Program-made: the position numbers and the translations under genes
Shown: piece by piece, positions 39,132 through 47,251 of the stretch
How the letters are laid out: each line of letters begins with the position of its first letter
Numbering within the stretch: position 1 is the stretch's first letter
Assembly: GCF_027941835.1 (NCBI RefSeq)
Contig: NZ_CP116005.1
Coordinates: forward strand, 4,169,501-4,233,500
Direction of reading: 5' to 3'
Length of the DNA stretch: 64,000 nt
Source of the DNA: Sphingosinicella microcystinivorans
GTDB taxonomy: Bacteria > Pseudomonadota > Alphaproteobacteria > Sphingomonadales > Sphingomonadaceae
Notes under the pieces: generated by a model
Database searches by the model: none
The model's input: only the letters and a program-made list of their open reading frames with translations
Told to the model about the DNA's origin: nothing

Positions 39132-39204
39132 GGTGCAATCTCCTTGGTGGTTGAAATACCCGTGCCATGTCGGCGTCGGGCGCGTGCTGGGGTGCCCGAC
39201 GCGA

Positions 39205-39732
39205 TCACCGATCGCGCACTCCGGGGGGTATGGACGCGAGCCGGCGCAGGTAGGCGTCTTCCGCCTCGGCGGCCTTGCTGGCGCACTCCTGGGCCTGCCT
39301 ACCCAGGGTGTGCAACAGGCTGATCTGCATGTTCAGCGTGATGCGCTGCAGCTCGATCGCGTGCAGGTCGGCCAGCAGGTTGACCGGCGTGCTGGTGCTC
39401 GCCATCAGCTCCTGCCACAGGGCCACGCCCATGGCCGAGCGGTCGTTCCTGCGCCAGCGCAGGAACGTCGTTCCCGCGCCAGTGGTCTGCTGGGCCAGTT
39501 CCACGGGCAGCAGATGGAAGGGATGCCCACCGGCCTGTTGCAGCACTTGTCGCTGCGCCAGGCCGATCAACTCGTCGCGCATGGCGAAGCACTGGCTGGC
39601 CCAGGCCTCCAAGTCCCCTTTACCTTTAAAAGGCTTTAAAAGGCCTTTTAGAGAGGCCGCGTGTTCCAGGCGCATGAAGGCTCCCTGTTGCAGGCCCCGG
39701 AAGTAGCGGGTCGGCTGGTTCAGATCGCTCAT
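39205..39732 (-). CDS. inrR: DUF3158 protein, InrR-like
   Basis: A 175-residue DUF3158 protein (RYFRGLQQGAFMRLEHAASL at the start, then RLASIPPGV near the end). By size and by place, between the TIGR03761 gene and ssb, it corresponds to InrR of ICEclc, which is needed for full bistable expression of the integrase and of its own promoter. No classical DNA-binding motif is visible. The start overlaps the stop of the TIGR03761 gene (ATGA). The symbol rests on synteny recalled from ICEclc, not on an alignment. Confidence 0.7.
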   Translation of the reverse strand: MSDLNQPTRYFRGLQQGAFMRLEHAASLKGLLKPFKGKGDLEAWASQCFAMRDELIGLAQRQVLQQAGGHPFHLLPVELAQQTTGAGTTFLRWRRNDRSAMGVALWQELMASTSTPVNLLADLHAIELQRITLNMQISLLHTLGRQAQECASKAAEAEDAYLRRLASIPPGVRDR

Positions 39733-40523
39733 GCGGATTCGTCCTCGCCGGCAGTGGCTGCGCCTTCGGACGGGTCGGCAGCAGCGGCCGCATCACCATC
39801 GACGCTGGTAGCGGCTGCGGCAGGATTCTCACCGCGCTGTTGCAGACCACGGCGCACCATGGGTGGCGCAAACGTCGAGCGGCGCGTGCCTTCGAGCACG
39901 TCCTGCGGCAACTCGCCGAACTTCTCCAGCGCGGCCCGCGCTGCGGCATTCTTCGCCGCGAAATCGTCGCGGGTGCAGCCCGAATAGCGATACTGCTGGG
40001 CCAGCGAGAACAGGCTGCGCAGCGCGTGCGCGCCCTCGTTGAGCCAGCGCTCCAAAGTGCTGCGGTCGATCAGCGCGGTGTGGTGGGCGAGGATCAGCTT
40101 GCGCGCGATGTCGTCGTAGTCGGCCAGGAGATAGACGGCGGCAAAGCCCAACTGCGCATTGACGAACAGCGGCAGCTTGACGGGCTGCACGTTGAGGTTC
40201 TCGCCCAGGCTCAATGCCGCAGGCACGCCCGCCAGTGCCTGGTCCACTTGTTTGCGCAAGGTCTGCAGCGTGGTCCTGGTCTGGTCGAGCTTGTCCTCGA
40301 TGCGCAGCATCCACCAGTCGCTGTAGGGGTCGTCCTGCTCCGAGCCGCGCTTCATCTTATTCATCACCGCGATGTAGCCGTTCAGGCCGACGATGCCGGG
40401 TCGCCCTTCGGCGGCGGCGCGGCCGTGCCAGATGCGGGAAGCGTGATGCGTGTGCAGCGTCAGCGACATCGCGCTGCGCAGGGAGCCGAGGTTGAGTTGC
40501 AATGGTTCGTTGCTGGTTGCCAT
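39729..40523 (-). CDS. integrating conjugative element protein, TIGR03761 (PFL_4669) type
   Basis: A 264-residue protein, first gene of the operon TIGR03761-inrR-ssb. Conserved text: LTLHTHHASRIWHGRAA near the start, YIAVMNKMKRGSEQDDPYSDWWML, and FAAVYLLADYDDIARKLILAHHTALI. The C-terminal 35 residues are Ala/Glu-rich. The family is ICE-specific; in ICEclc the equivalent gene is the first one behind promoter PinR. Function unknown. ATG start; the 419-bp gap upstream should hold the promoter. Confidence 0.85.
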   Translation of the reverse strand: MATSNEPLQLNLGSLRSAMSLTLHTHHASRIWHGRAAAEGRPGIVGLNGYIAVMNKMKRGSEQDDPYSDWWMLRIEDKLDQTRTTLQTLRKQVDQALAGVPAALSLGENLNVQPVKLPLFVNAQLGFAAVYLLADYDDIARKLILAHHTALIDRSTLERWLNEGAHALRSLFSLAQQYRYSGCTRDDFAAKNAAARAALEKFGELPQDVLEGTRRSTFAPPMVRRGLQQRGENPAAAATSVDGDAAAAADPSEGAATAGEDESA

Positions 40524-40942
40524 GGTGAGCGCTCGCAGTTGGACAGGGAGCCGCCAGCATCCGCATGCAGCGGAAGGCAGTCAGTCAACAAACCGAAATG
40601 AGCCGGCCCCCGGTTCTATGCGCGCTGGCGGCGCAGCGCGCAACGGTCCCTTGGAGGCCGGAGCATTCACGTTGGCGCTCCGTGCCTCGGTCGTTGACGG
40701 TATGCGTACTGCACCGCACGTCGCGCTGCCGTTCGACACGATCCTTCGCCGCGCAGCCGTCCCCAGGGGACCGTTCCGTTGAGCGCCATGGAGGTCTGCT
40801 TCATGGTCTTGCAGGCGCTCTACTCAGGTTTTGCGCAGCATGTCGCGCCGTCGTCCGGCGTTTCACCACACAGCCGTCCCCTGGGGACCGTTTCTGCCGA
40901 CCGCCAAGGAGGTCTGCTTCATGGCCTTGCCAGGCCCTGCGC
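40524..40942 (-). promoter_or_regulatory. presumed PinR promoter region with a 100-bp imperfect repeat
   Basis: No gene fits here. The region corresponds by position to the bistable promoter PinR of ICEclc. It contains two imperfect direct copies of about 100 bp (40753-40852 and 40871-40968). Each holds the palindrome GTCCCC-N-GGGGAC (40759-40771 and 40876-40888) and a following GAGGTCTGCTTCATGG segment. The second copy runs into the 3' end of the STY4528 gene, so the first carries a duplicated stub of that end. I cannot place a -35/-10 pair with confidence. Confidence 0.5.
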
Positions 40943-42175
40943 TCAGGATTTGCGCAGCAGATCGCGCAGGCGCTCGATGTGCTGCCGGGCCACCGCGGGC
41001 GGCACGACGTTGCGCGGCGGCTCGGGCGGTGGCGCTCGCGCCGCCGATGGTGTTGGCGCTGCCGGGCTGGTCTGCTTGGCCCACGCATTGAACTCGCCGC
41101 GCATGGCGCGCTGGATGATGCCGAACAGGTACCCGGCGGGGTTGCGGATGCCATGCTTGCCGCACCGTGCGGCCCACTCGTCCAGCACAGCCTGCCGCAG
41201 GGCAGCGTCCACTTGCTGCAACGCCATCCTGGCGCCGGCTTGCTGTTCCGCCTTCAGTTCCGCGAAACGCTTGGGCCATTGCAGGTCGCCCAGCGCGCGC
41301 GCCTGCGCGGTAGTACGTACTTCATCAATACGACTACTACGTACTGTACGGTCCTGCTTCGGATTCCGAAGAGCGCCGTCTGGCGCGGGTTTCGGCCCTG
41401 CTTCGGATTCCGAAGAAGGGCGTTCGCCATTCCGAAGAAGGCTGGCGGGCCCTTCTTCGGAATCGTGGATCGCATCCTCCTGTGGATAACTTGCGGTGGC
41501 GGTGATGCCCTGGTCGGCCAGGCGCTCGGCGAGCACTTGCAGCCGCGACGGCAAGGTGCGTCCGGACAACATCGGGTCGTCCGCGATCTCCTGGAGGGTG
41601 TTGAGTCCCACCACCTGGACGGCCTTGGCGGAATGCCCCAGCGACTGGCTGACCAGGGCCAGGTAGTCGGCGTCGAGCTGCATGGCCTCGAACAGTGTCA
41701 GGGGTTCGTCGTGCAGGACGTAGAGGTTTCCGAGGATGCGGCCGGTCTTGGGGTCGCGCCGTCGTCGCACGAGGCTCAGCCAGCGCGTCAGGCGCAGCAG
41801 CGTCAGCGCCCGCGCGACGGTCTCGTGGGAGGCTTGTCCCGCGCAGGGCATGGACGCCAGCCATGGGCGCAACTGCTCATAGGTCGGGAACGTCGTGACG
41901 CCGTCGTCGTTGAGCATCAGCCGGAACACCTGCCAGGCGTTGCGCTCCAGCGGTGTCAGGCGGCGGTCGACGAACAGCCGCCGCGGCACGCTCTCGTGCC
42001 GATTGCCACTGAATAGGAAGGCGTCGCCGGACGCCGCAGGCGTGGGCACTGCCATGGGCGCTGGCGCGCGGGGATTTGGATTGGGCGTGAGGTCCTTCAG
42101 CGCAGCGTCGAACAGGTCGGCGAGTGCGATGGGGCCAGGGCGCTGGGCTCGTGGGGCGGTGTCGTCCACGGCCAT
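40943..42175 (-). CDS. STY4528 family ICE protein, BisD-like
   Basis: A 410-residue protein of the STY4528 (pathogenicity island replication) family. The N-terminal half includes ESVPRRLFVDRRLTPLERNAWQVFRLM and HETVARALTLLRLTRW, reading like winged-helix replication initiators; the C-terminal part has ARCGKHGIRNPAGYLFGIIQRA. By gene order it matches orf96323 of ICEclc, reported as bisD, half of the BisDC activator of transfer competence. It lies 3 bp after the DUF2857 gene. A stretch around residues 235-285 contains repeated SSESEAGPxP-like text, coming from a short nucleotide repeat (cttcggattccgaaga type). Replication versus activator role is unresolved here. Confidence 0.8.
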   Translation of the reverse strand: MAVDDTAPRAQRPGPIALADLFDAALKDLTPNPNPRAPAPMAVPTPAASGDAFLFSGNRHESVPRRLFVDRRLTPLERNAWQVFRLMLNDDGVTTFPTYEQLRPWLASMPCAGQASHETVARALTLLRLTRWLSLVRRRRDPKTGRILGNLYVLHDEPLTLFEAMQLDADYLALVSQSLGHSAKAVQVVGLNTLQEIADDPMLSGRTLPSRLQVLAERLADQGITATASYPQEDAIHDSEEGPASLLRNGERPSSESEAGPKPAPDGALRNPKQDRTVRSSRIDEVRTTAQARALGDLQWPKRFAELKAEQQAGARMALQQVDAALRQAVLDEWAARCGKHGIRNPAGYLFGIIQRAMRGEFNAWAKQTSPAAPTPSAARAPPPEPPRNVVPPAVARQHIERLRDLLRKS

Positions 42176-42178
42176 GGC

Positions 42179-42739
42179 CTAGTCCAATCCCTGATCGACC
42201 CAGTTCCTGATCGCGGCCCAGACCACCGAGAGCGGCAGTGACATGCCCTCGGCCAGGTCCATGGCCGCATCGAGAATCGAGGTCTCATCCTCCAGATCGA
42301 CGTTCCTGCTGCTGGTCACGGCTTTCCATTGCCGCCAAAGTTCGGTGTCCTGGGTCTCGTCCAGGACGGGGTGGCGCCCCTTGCGCTTGGGCAGGCCGAG
42401 GATCTCCCGCCGCAGGGCGACTTCCTGATGGGTCAGGCCATAGAAGCGGCTGACCATCTCCGTGCTGGCCCCCAGCCGCAGCATGCGATCGACCGTGGCG
42501 ATTTCCTTCTCCACGTCCTGTGCCTGGTTGAGCAGGCGCTGCAGCACTTCGCGGTTGACCGTGACCGAGCACCACGAGACGCTGGCGTTGGCCAGCACGC
42601 TGATCAGCGCGGGGTGCTTGAGCGCATCCAGCTCGGCCTCGCCGAAGCCCATGGCCTTGCAGCGGCGCAGTTGGCCGTTGCGAAGGTCATACAGCGCCTG
42701 GGCAATCACGGCCTGGTTGAGCGGATGCGATGTGGACAT
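42179..42739 (-). CDS. DUF2857 protein, BisC-like
   Basis: A 186-residue DUF2857 protein. Conserved text: DLRNGQLRRCKAMGFGEAEL at the start, SRFYGLTHQEVALRREILGL in the middle, which could be a helix-turn-helix, and a helical end. Position matches orf97571 of ICEclc, reported as bisC, with remote likeness to the flagellar activator FlhC. With the STY4528 product it would form the activator that keeps transfer-competent cells switched on. I chose the ATG at 42739, after GGGAGGCCGC. It follows parB by 14 bp. Confidence 0.8.
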   Translation of the reverse strand: MSTSHPLNQAVIAQALYDLRNGQLRRCKAMGFGEAELDALKHPALISVLANASVSWCSVTVNREVLQRLLNQAQDVEKEIATVDRMLRLGASTEMVSRFYGLTHQEVALRREILGLPKRKGRHPVLDETQDTELWRQWKAVTSSRNVDLEDETSILDAAMDLAEGMSLPLSVVWAAIRNWVDQGLD

Positions 42740-42753
42740 GCGGCCTCCCTCGC

Positions 42754-44427
42754 TCACGTCCCGGGCGCCGTGGTGCCGGCTTCCAGGTCCAGCAGACGCC
42801 GGGCCAGGCGCAGCAGCCGAAATAGCTTGACCAACGCCGTGTCGCTCAAGCGCCTTGTGCAGTCGCCGTGGTGTTGACCCTGGCCGTGCAGCAGTGCTGG
42901 CAAGTCGGCGGCGAGCTGCGCGCCATCCACGCCCGCTTCAGCAGTGGGCTGACCCGTCAGAGTGATGAGCAGCGCCAGCACCGCCCGGCCGAGCGGCGAT
43001 GGTGCATGGGCGGGCGCGCAGCAAACGAAGCCGATGCCATCGGAGCGATCCTCGATGCACTCGTCCAGGGCTGCCTCCCCGGCGATCTCGCGCGCGAACT
43101 GCGCGATGTGGATGCGCAGCCGATCGGGCGTGTCCAGGCCGGCGTCGATGTACCAGACGTCGGAGATCGGATAGAGCCCGCCGGCTTGCACCGGGATGGA
43201 CTGCAGCACGCTCGCCGAGAAGTCGGGCGGCAGCGCATCGCCCAACTGGTCGGCAACCATGCGCTGGATCGACTGCAGCCGTTCGGTCGTCGGTGCCGGC
43301 GAGACGATGTGCTCGAGAAGCAGATCGCCTGGTGCGGCCGCGGGGCTTTCCGTTGTCGTCTCTCGGGCCGTATCCTCGCGCAAGGTGGGCTCGGACGCCG
43401 GAGGGCTGGCGGGTGGAGGACTGGCCGCCGCTGCAGGCTTGGCGATGGACGATGCTACGCCCGGGGGAGGCGGCGTGCCGGCGGTGGGCGAAGGCAACGC
43501 CGGCGGCGCCGCAGGTGGCGTCGGGTCACTGACCAGCGCCCGGTGGCGGCTTTCCGATTCGGTCAGGTCCAGCGCCAACACGTCGTAGCCGATGCCCAGC
43601 AGCTCGGACATCTGGCCGATCAGCTCGTCCTGCACGCGCTGCGTCGCGAACTCGTCGCCCTGCGTGTCGAACTGCGCCAGCACCTCCTGAAAGAAGCTGT
43701 CGAAGTCCAGCGGCAGCGTGCGGTCCTTGGCATAGTGCTCCCAGGTGCGCTTGCAGGCCGTCCGCATGACCGACAGCCGCTCGACCTGGTGGCGCCCCAG
43801 GCCGCCATAGAGCACAGTGGGAATGGCGGGCAGCAGGTAGCGCACCGCGTCGGCCATGCGGGTGATGTGCGACCGCTGGACGGGGAACCCATCGGCCGCC
43901 AGGCGGCGGGCCAGTTCCGACTGGCTCAGGGCGGCGCTACTCTCCTGCTCGTAGAACTCGCGTGCTTTCTCGACGCCGAGCGCGCGCTCGATGAACGTGA
44001 GGCCACCGCGCAGTTCGTTCTCGGCAAGATGCCCGGTCAGCGCGACGATTTCACCGCGCTCCGGCCATGGCCGAAACAGGCACGATATGCGGAAGAAGCG
44101 TTCGTCCTTGGTCTCCGACCAGAGTTCGCGCAGGATCGCCAGCCGCGTGTTGCCGCCGTTGCGGATGATGTAGTGGTCCTCGCCGGGCCGGCGGGTGATG
44201 GCTGGCGCCGCGTCCAGGCCGCGCTCGCGGATGGACGCCTTGATTTCCTCGTAGGCGGGGTTGCGCTTCATGCGCGGGTCATGGTCGTAGGGCCGCAGCT
44301 GGTCCAGCGTCACGACCATGGGCGTGTCCGCGATCGGGTCGCTCAAGGCCGTAGCCGCTGGGCCGCTGCGCTCGAAGCCGGCCGCGAGCAGCTTGCCGGC
44401 CATGTCCTGCGAGGTCATGTCAGCCAT
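42754..44427 (-). CDS. parB: ICE ParB family protein (PFGI-1 type, TIGR03764)
   Basis: A 557-residue ParB-like protein. The N-terminal ParB domain has LRPYDHDPR (about residue 46) and RNGGNTRL (about residue 92), followed by a helix-turn-helix region (SQSELARRLAADGFPVQRSHI near residue 175). A Pro/Ala-rich linker of about 85 residues follows and then a C-terminal domain, the layout of the ICE_PFGI_1_parB family. It would bind centromere-like sites and act with ParA in ICE maintenance. The ATG at 44427 overlaps the shi stop by eight bases; longer in-frame starts lie inside shi and are rejected. Confidence 0.9.
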   Translation of the reverse strand: MADMTSQDMAGKLLAAGFERSGPAATALSDPIADTPMVVTLDQLRPYDHDPRMKRNPAYEEIKASIRERGLDAAPAITRRPGEDHYIIRNGGNTRLAILRELWSETKDERFFRISCLFRPWPERGEIVALTGHLAENELRGGLTFIERALGVEKAREFYEQESSAALSQSELARRLAADGFPVQRSHITRMADAVRYLLPAIPTVLYGGLGRHQVERLSVMRTACKRTWEHYAKDRTLPLDFDSFFQEVLAQFDTQGDEFATQRVQDELIGQMSELLGIGYDVLALDLTESESRHRALVSDPTPPAAPPALPSPTAGTPPPPGVASSIAKPAAAASPPPASPPASEPTLREDTARETTTESPAAAPGDLLLEHIVSPAPTTERLQSIQRMVADQLGDALPPDFSASVLQSIPVQAGGLYPISDVWYIDAGLDTPDRLRIHIAQFAREIAGEAALDECIEDRSDGIGFVCCAPAHAPSPLGRAVLALLITLTGQPTAEAGVDGAQLAADLPALLHGQGQHHGDCTRRLSDTALVKLFRLLRLARRLLDLEAGTTAPGT

Positions 44428-44689
44428 GGCCGCACCCCTCGCAGTCCCCACGACCGCCGGCCGGCGCCATGCGGGCCTCTCGCTCGGCGCGGCGGATCTG
44501 CGCACGGGCGTTCAATTCGGCCCGGTGGTCGCTCGCGGTCGAACTGGTGTAGATCGCCGCGCAGCCGGCCTTGGTGAACTTGAGGTGCCCGCCCGGCGTG
44601 CGCTTGACGTGCCAGCCTTCACCGACCGCGAACTCGATCAGCGCGCGCAGCCGCTTGTGGCCGCGGGCCAGTTCATGTGCGTTCGCCAT
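44420..44689 (-). CDS. shi: Shi-like small protein between ParA and ParB
   Basis: An 89-residue basic protein overlapping parA by 17 bp and parB by 8 bp. The segment VKRTPGGHLKFTKAGCAAIYT (about residues 26-47) resembles the HicA/dsRBD-like fold. In ICEclc a small gene at exactly this place, shi, together with parA arrests division of transfer-competent cells; I use the symbol by synteny. A Cys pair (CEGCGHG) ends the protein. I chose the ATG at 44689, preceded by GGGAGGTCCC. Confidence 0.65.
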   Translation of the reverse strand: MANAHELARGHKRLRALIEFAVGEGWHVKRTPGGHLKFTKAGCAAIYTSSTASDHRAELNARAQIRRAEREARMAPAGGRGDCEGCGHG

Positions 44690-45548
44690 GGGACCTCCCG
44701 GCATCAAGAGGACGTGGCGGGCGACCGGACATTGCGGCAAATCTGTCCTGCCATTGCGGGAACAGCTCGCTCGCGAGCGCGCGCATCGTGTCGAGCGAGG
44801 CCGGCGCGACCCTGCCGGGCGGCTGGCGGTGCTCGACCCGATGCACCGGCAGGCCGCGCGTCGCGGCGCGCGGATAGGCTTCGATGGCTGGCACGTCGGT
44901 GGCGAGCACGCGGATGCCGGCATGGTCTTGGAACAGGTCGCGCAGGGCCTGCTGGATCAGTCGGGCGTTCGCCGACACCGGGTGGACGCGGTTGATGAGC
45001 AGGTGCAGCGGCGGCGGTTCGATGCCCAGGTGCCGGTACGGCGCGATGTCTTCGAGCAACTGCATGGTGCCGCGTCGAAGCTCCCGGGCCGCGAGGATTT
45101 CCGGCGTGACGGGCGACAGCGCAAGGTCGGAGGCGAGCACCGCCATCTCCAGCAGCACGGAACGCGCGCCCTGGGTGTCGATCAGCACCAGGTCGTAGAG
45201 GGGAGCAAGTGCTGGCAGCAGATGCCGCAGCCGCAGGCGGCCATCCGGCGCATGCAGCAATAAGGTGTTCAGCTCGCCCCGGTGGTCGTTGGACAGCACC
45301 AGGTCCAGGCCCGCGATGATCGTGCGGGACACGAGCTGGCCAAGGTCGCGCTCGTTGAAGGCCAACAGCTCATAGATGCCGCCCGGCGCGCGCTGGGTCA
45401 GTTCGTAGTAGGAGGACAAGGTGGGCTGCACGTCGAGATCGAGCAGCAGCACGCGCAGGCCCGCGTCCGCGGCGAGCCCGCCCAGGTTGGCGGCCGTCGT
45501 GGTCTTGCCGACGCCGCCCTTCGTTGAAATGATGGATACGACCTGCAT
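44673..45548 (-). CDS. parA: ParA family partition ATPase
   Basis: A 291-residue ParA ATPase with the deviant Walker A KGGVGKTTT (residues 10-18), the DLDVQPT switch at about residues 37-43 and LVLIDTQGA (Walker B) near residue 120. It drives segregation and stability of the excised ICE, and in ICEclc also works with Shi. The C-terminal 25 residues are Pro/Arg-rich. The ATG start at 45548 lies 42 bp after alpA in the same operon. Confidence 0.95.
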   Translation of the reverse strand: MQVVSIISTKGGVGKTTTAANLGGLAADAGLRVLLLDLDVQPTLSSYYELTQRAPGGIYELLAFNERDLGQLVSRTIIAGLDLVLSNDHRGELNTLLLHAPDGRLRLRHLLPALAPLYDLVLIDTQGARSVLLEMAVLASDLALSPVTPEILAARELRRGTMQLLEDIAPYRHLGIEPPPLHLLINRVHPVSANARLIQQALRDLFQDHAGIRVLATDVPAIEAYPRAATRGLPVHRVEHRQPPGRVAPASLDTMRALASELFPQWQDRFAAMSGRPPRPLDAGRSHGERT

Positions 45549-45590
45549 GGCGCTCTCCGGCTGGGAATGGGAAGTCCGCGGGAGAACGGG

Positions 45591-45803
45591 TCAGGTCCGG
45601 TGGTTGAGGCGCTCGGCGATCCACTGGTCGATTTCGATCGAATCCCAGCCGACGGCGCGCACGCCCAGGCGCAGCGCCTGGGGAAACTGGCGCTTCTTCA
45701 TCAGGTTGTAAATGTGGGCGCGTTTGAAGCCGGACTTGGCTTCGACTTCATCGAGCCGCAGGATGCGGCGCTCGTTCGGCGGGAGTACAGGGGGCTGCGA
45801 CAT
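45591..45803 (-). CDS. alpA: AlpA-like helix-turn-helix regulator
   Basis: A 70-residue regulator of the AlpA/excisionase-like MerR-type HTH family: LRLDEVEAKSGFKRAHIYNLM is the helix-turn-helix (about residues 14-34) and WDSIEIDQWIAERL the end of the domain. It is the first gene of the alpA-parA-shi-parB operon. In ICEclc this promoter is the target of BisR. I prefer the ATG at 45803, with AGGAG nine bases upstream, over the GTG at 45812. Confidence 0.9.
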   Translation of the reverse strand: MSQPPVLPPNERRILRLDEVEAKSGFKRAHIYNLMKKRQFPQALRLGVRAVGWDSIEIDQWIAERLNHRT

Positions 45804-45846
45804 GGCGGTCACTCCTGAACGCTCGGTGGCGTTTGTTGGCGTGACC

Positions 45847-45859
45847 TCTATTCAATAGA
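45847..45859 (-). promoter_or_regulatory. palindrome upstream of alpA
   Basis: TCTATT-G-AATAGA, a perfect 13-bp palindrome centred 50 bp before the alpA ATG in the gap to the BisR-like gene. It is the only clear symmetric site there and a candidate operator for BisR or AlpA. No promoter elements can be assigned with confidence. Confidence 0.4.
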
Positions 45860-45922
45860 CCTGGCTGCGGAAAGACATTGCAAATGCAATCTCCGCGGTT
45901 GCACATACAAGCTGGAAAAACC

Positions 45923-46669
45923 TCATGCGCTTGCGCTACGGACGTACTTCCTGGCGTTGGCGAACTTGCCGTTCAAGGTTCGCTCCGTGATGCCCATGGT
46001 GCCGCCGAAGTGGGCGACCAATGCCGAGACGAGTGCCTCCTGTGTTTTGAAGCTGGAATAGGGCACACCCGAAGGGGACTGGCCCAGCATCAGCGTCAGC
46101 ATCCCGCCGATGATGTTGAGATACGTCGTCTCCGCTCGCTCGCTGATCTCGCATTGCTTGGAAGCCAGCAGCGCGGTGGACTGCTTGAGCAAGGTGTCGC
46201 GCTGCTCCTGCAATTCCTGCATCTGGCGACGCGCATGCTCCAGGGCCGCCTGAAGGGCCAGTCGCTCGATCAGGATCGCCTGTCCTGTTTCCAAGGTGAT
46301 AAAAGGATGCGCCATGCGTTCGCCACGGCTGAACAGGAATCCTGGCCGGTGCTCGGGATAGTGGTTGCGCATCCAGCGCTTCAGATCGACATGGCGAACG
46401 GTCAGATCCGGCGACTGCAGCAGCTTCGGATCATTGAGCGTGATGCCGTTCTGGCCGTAGGGCAGCTCCCCGTTGAGGATGCCGTCATAGATACGCTCCG
46501 AGTACAGCCGGCACTCATTCCATCGCGGGCAATTCAACGATGGAGGCAGGAAGCGCGGTGACGCGATCGCAGCCAGGATCATCGGCAGGTACCGCAGCAA
46601 CCCGGCCCACCGTATGGCAGCCTCGATGGGACGATAGAACACCTTCGATGTTGGAATGTCCTTGTGCAT
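45923..46669 (-). CDS. BisR-like regulator next to alpA
   Basis: A 248-residue protein directly upstream of alpA and in the same direction. By position and size it matches orf101284 of ICEclc, reported as BisR, which activates the alpA promoter. The N-terminal half is hydrophobic in places (LLRYLPMILAAIASPRF); residues about 130-180 form a charged coiled coil; the C-terminal ITERTLNGKFANARKYVRSA is a conserved end seen in uncharacterised phage and plasmid proteins. AAAGGAGACGAAGAC precedes the ATG. The regulator role is inferred from synteny, since no known DNA-binding motif is obvious. Confidence 0.65.
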   Translation of the reverse strand: MHKDIPTSKVFYRPIEAAIRWAGLLRYLPMILAAIASPRFLPPSLNCPRWNECRLYSERIYDGILNGELPYGQNGITLNDPKLLQSPDLTVRHVDLKRWMRNHYPEHRPGFLFSRGERMAHPFITLETGQAILIERLALQAALEHARRQMQELQEQRDTLLKQSTALLASKQCEISERAETTYLNIIGGMLTLMLGQSPSGVPYSSFKTQEALVSALVAHFGGTMGITERTLNGKFANARKYVRSASA

Positions 46670-46697
46670 GTCTTCGTCTCCTTTCGGAAGCGCTACA

Positions 46698-46901
46698 TCA
46701 CCGGCTCCTTTCTTGCCCTGCCAAGGGCTGCTGTGTCGTTATGACCTTCCGCGGGTGCCTGGGAAGATGCCCTGAACGTAGACGGGCGAGGTGATTGGTT
46801 TGGCGTCCGCTGTAGGTGGCCTCGTCTTGCTCGTTGTGCAAGAATCGATCGGTTGCCGGCCCATCGAGCGATGAGGACGAAAGCTCGATATTGGCGCTCA
46901 C
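46698..46901 (-). CDS. possible small protein upstream of the BisR-like gene
   Basis: A 67-residue frame starting with GTG that overlaps the stop of the 117-residue frame (GTGA) and ends 28 bp before the BisR-like ATG. The neat overlap and spacing suggest a coupled three-gene unit. The sequence is Ser/Arg-rich and matches nothing I know. Base composition is slightly lower in GC than the rest of the ICE. Confidence 0.35.
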   Translation of the reverse strand: MSANIELSSSSLDGPATDRFLHNEQDEATYSGRQTNHLARLRSGHLPRHPRKVITTQQPLAGQERSR

Positions 46902-47251
46902 GGTACCAGCGTCATGCGCTGCGCTGTTCCCCGCAAAACCGATTTGGTATGGTCTGATACGGCGATGGTTTCAGAAGCTGCGATCAACGGCTTCTGTTCT
47001 CCGGGACCTAGGGTCGGCAGAGAAAATCCGGCGGTGTCATATCTGCCCCGGATGCTGATATAGCGATATAGCATCACCCGCGCAGGTCCAGATGACTGCC
47101 AACCTGAGATTCGATGCTCACAAGTCCGTAGCAGTTGGTCTACTTGCTCTCTGGTTTCGAGACTGGAAGTGTTGTCGTCCGGTCCGAGGTAGATGGGCGG
47201 GGTGATGAATGCCCTGGCATTCCAGGAAGTGGCTTTGCCTAACATGCTCAT
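46898..47251 (-). CDS. possible protein at the ICE end (117 aa)
   Basis: A frame beginning MSMLGKATSWNARAFITPPI with text that reads like a real protein (STRUCTURED beta-type segments such as ARVMLYRYISIRGRYDTAGF). GGGGAATTTTACC precedes the ATG. I know no family. It is translationally coupled to the 67-residue frame and lies at the border of the recognisable ICE. Its long upstream region folds into strong hairpins. Confidence 0.4.
   Translation of the reverse strand: MSMLGKATSWNARAFITPPIYLGPDDNTSSLETREQVDQLLRTCEHRISGWQSSGPARVMLYRYISIRGRYDTAGFSLPTLGPGEQKPLIAASETIAVSDHTKSVLRGTAQRMTLVP

Noticed and set aside
44420-44689. HicA-type toxin reading of the gene between parA and parB
   Set aside because: The GGHLKF segment resembles HicA, but there is no HicB partner and the overlap with parA and parB fits shi.
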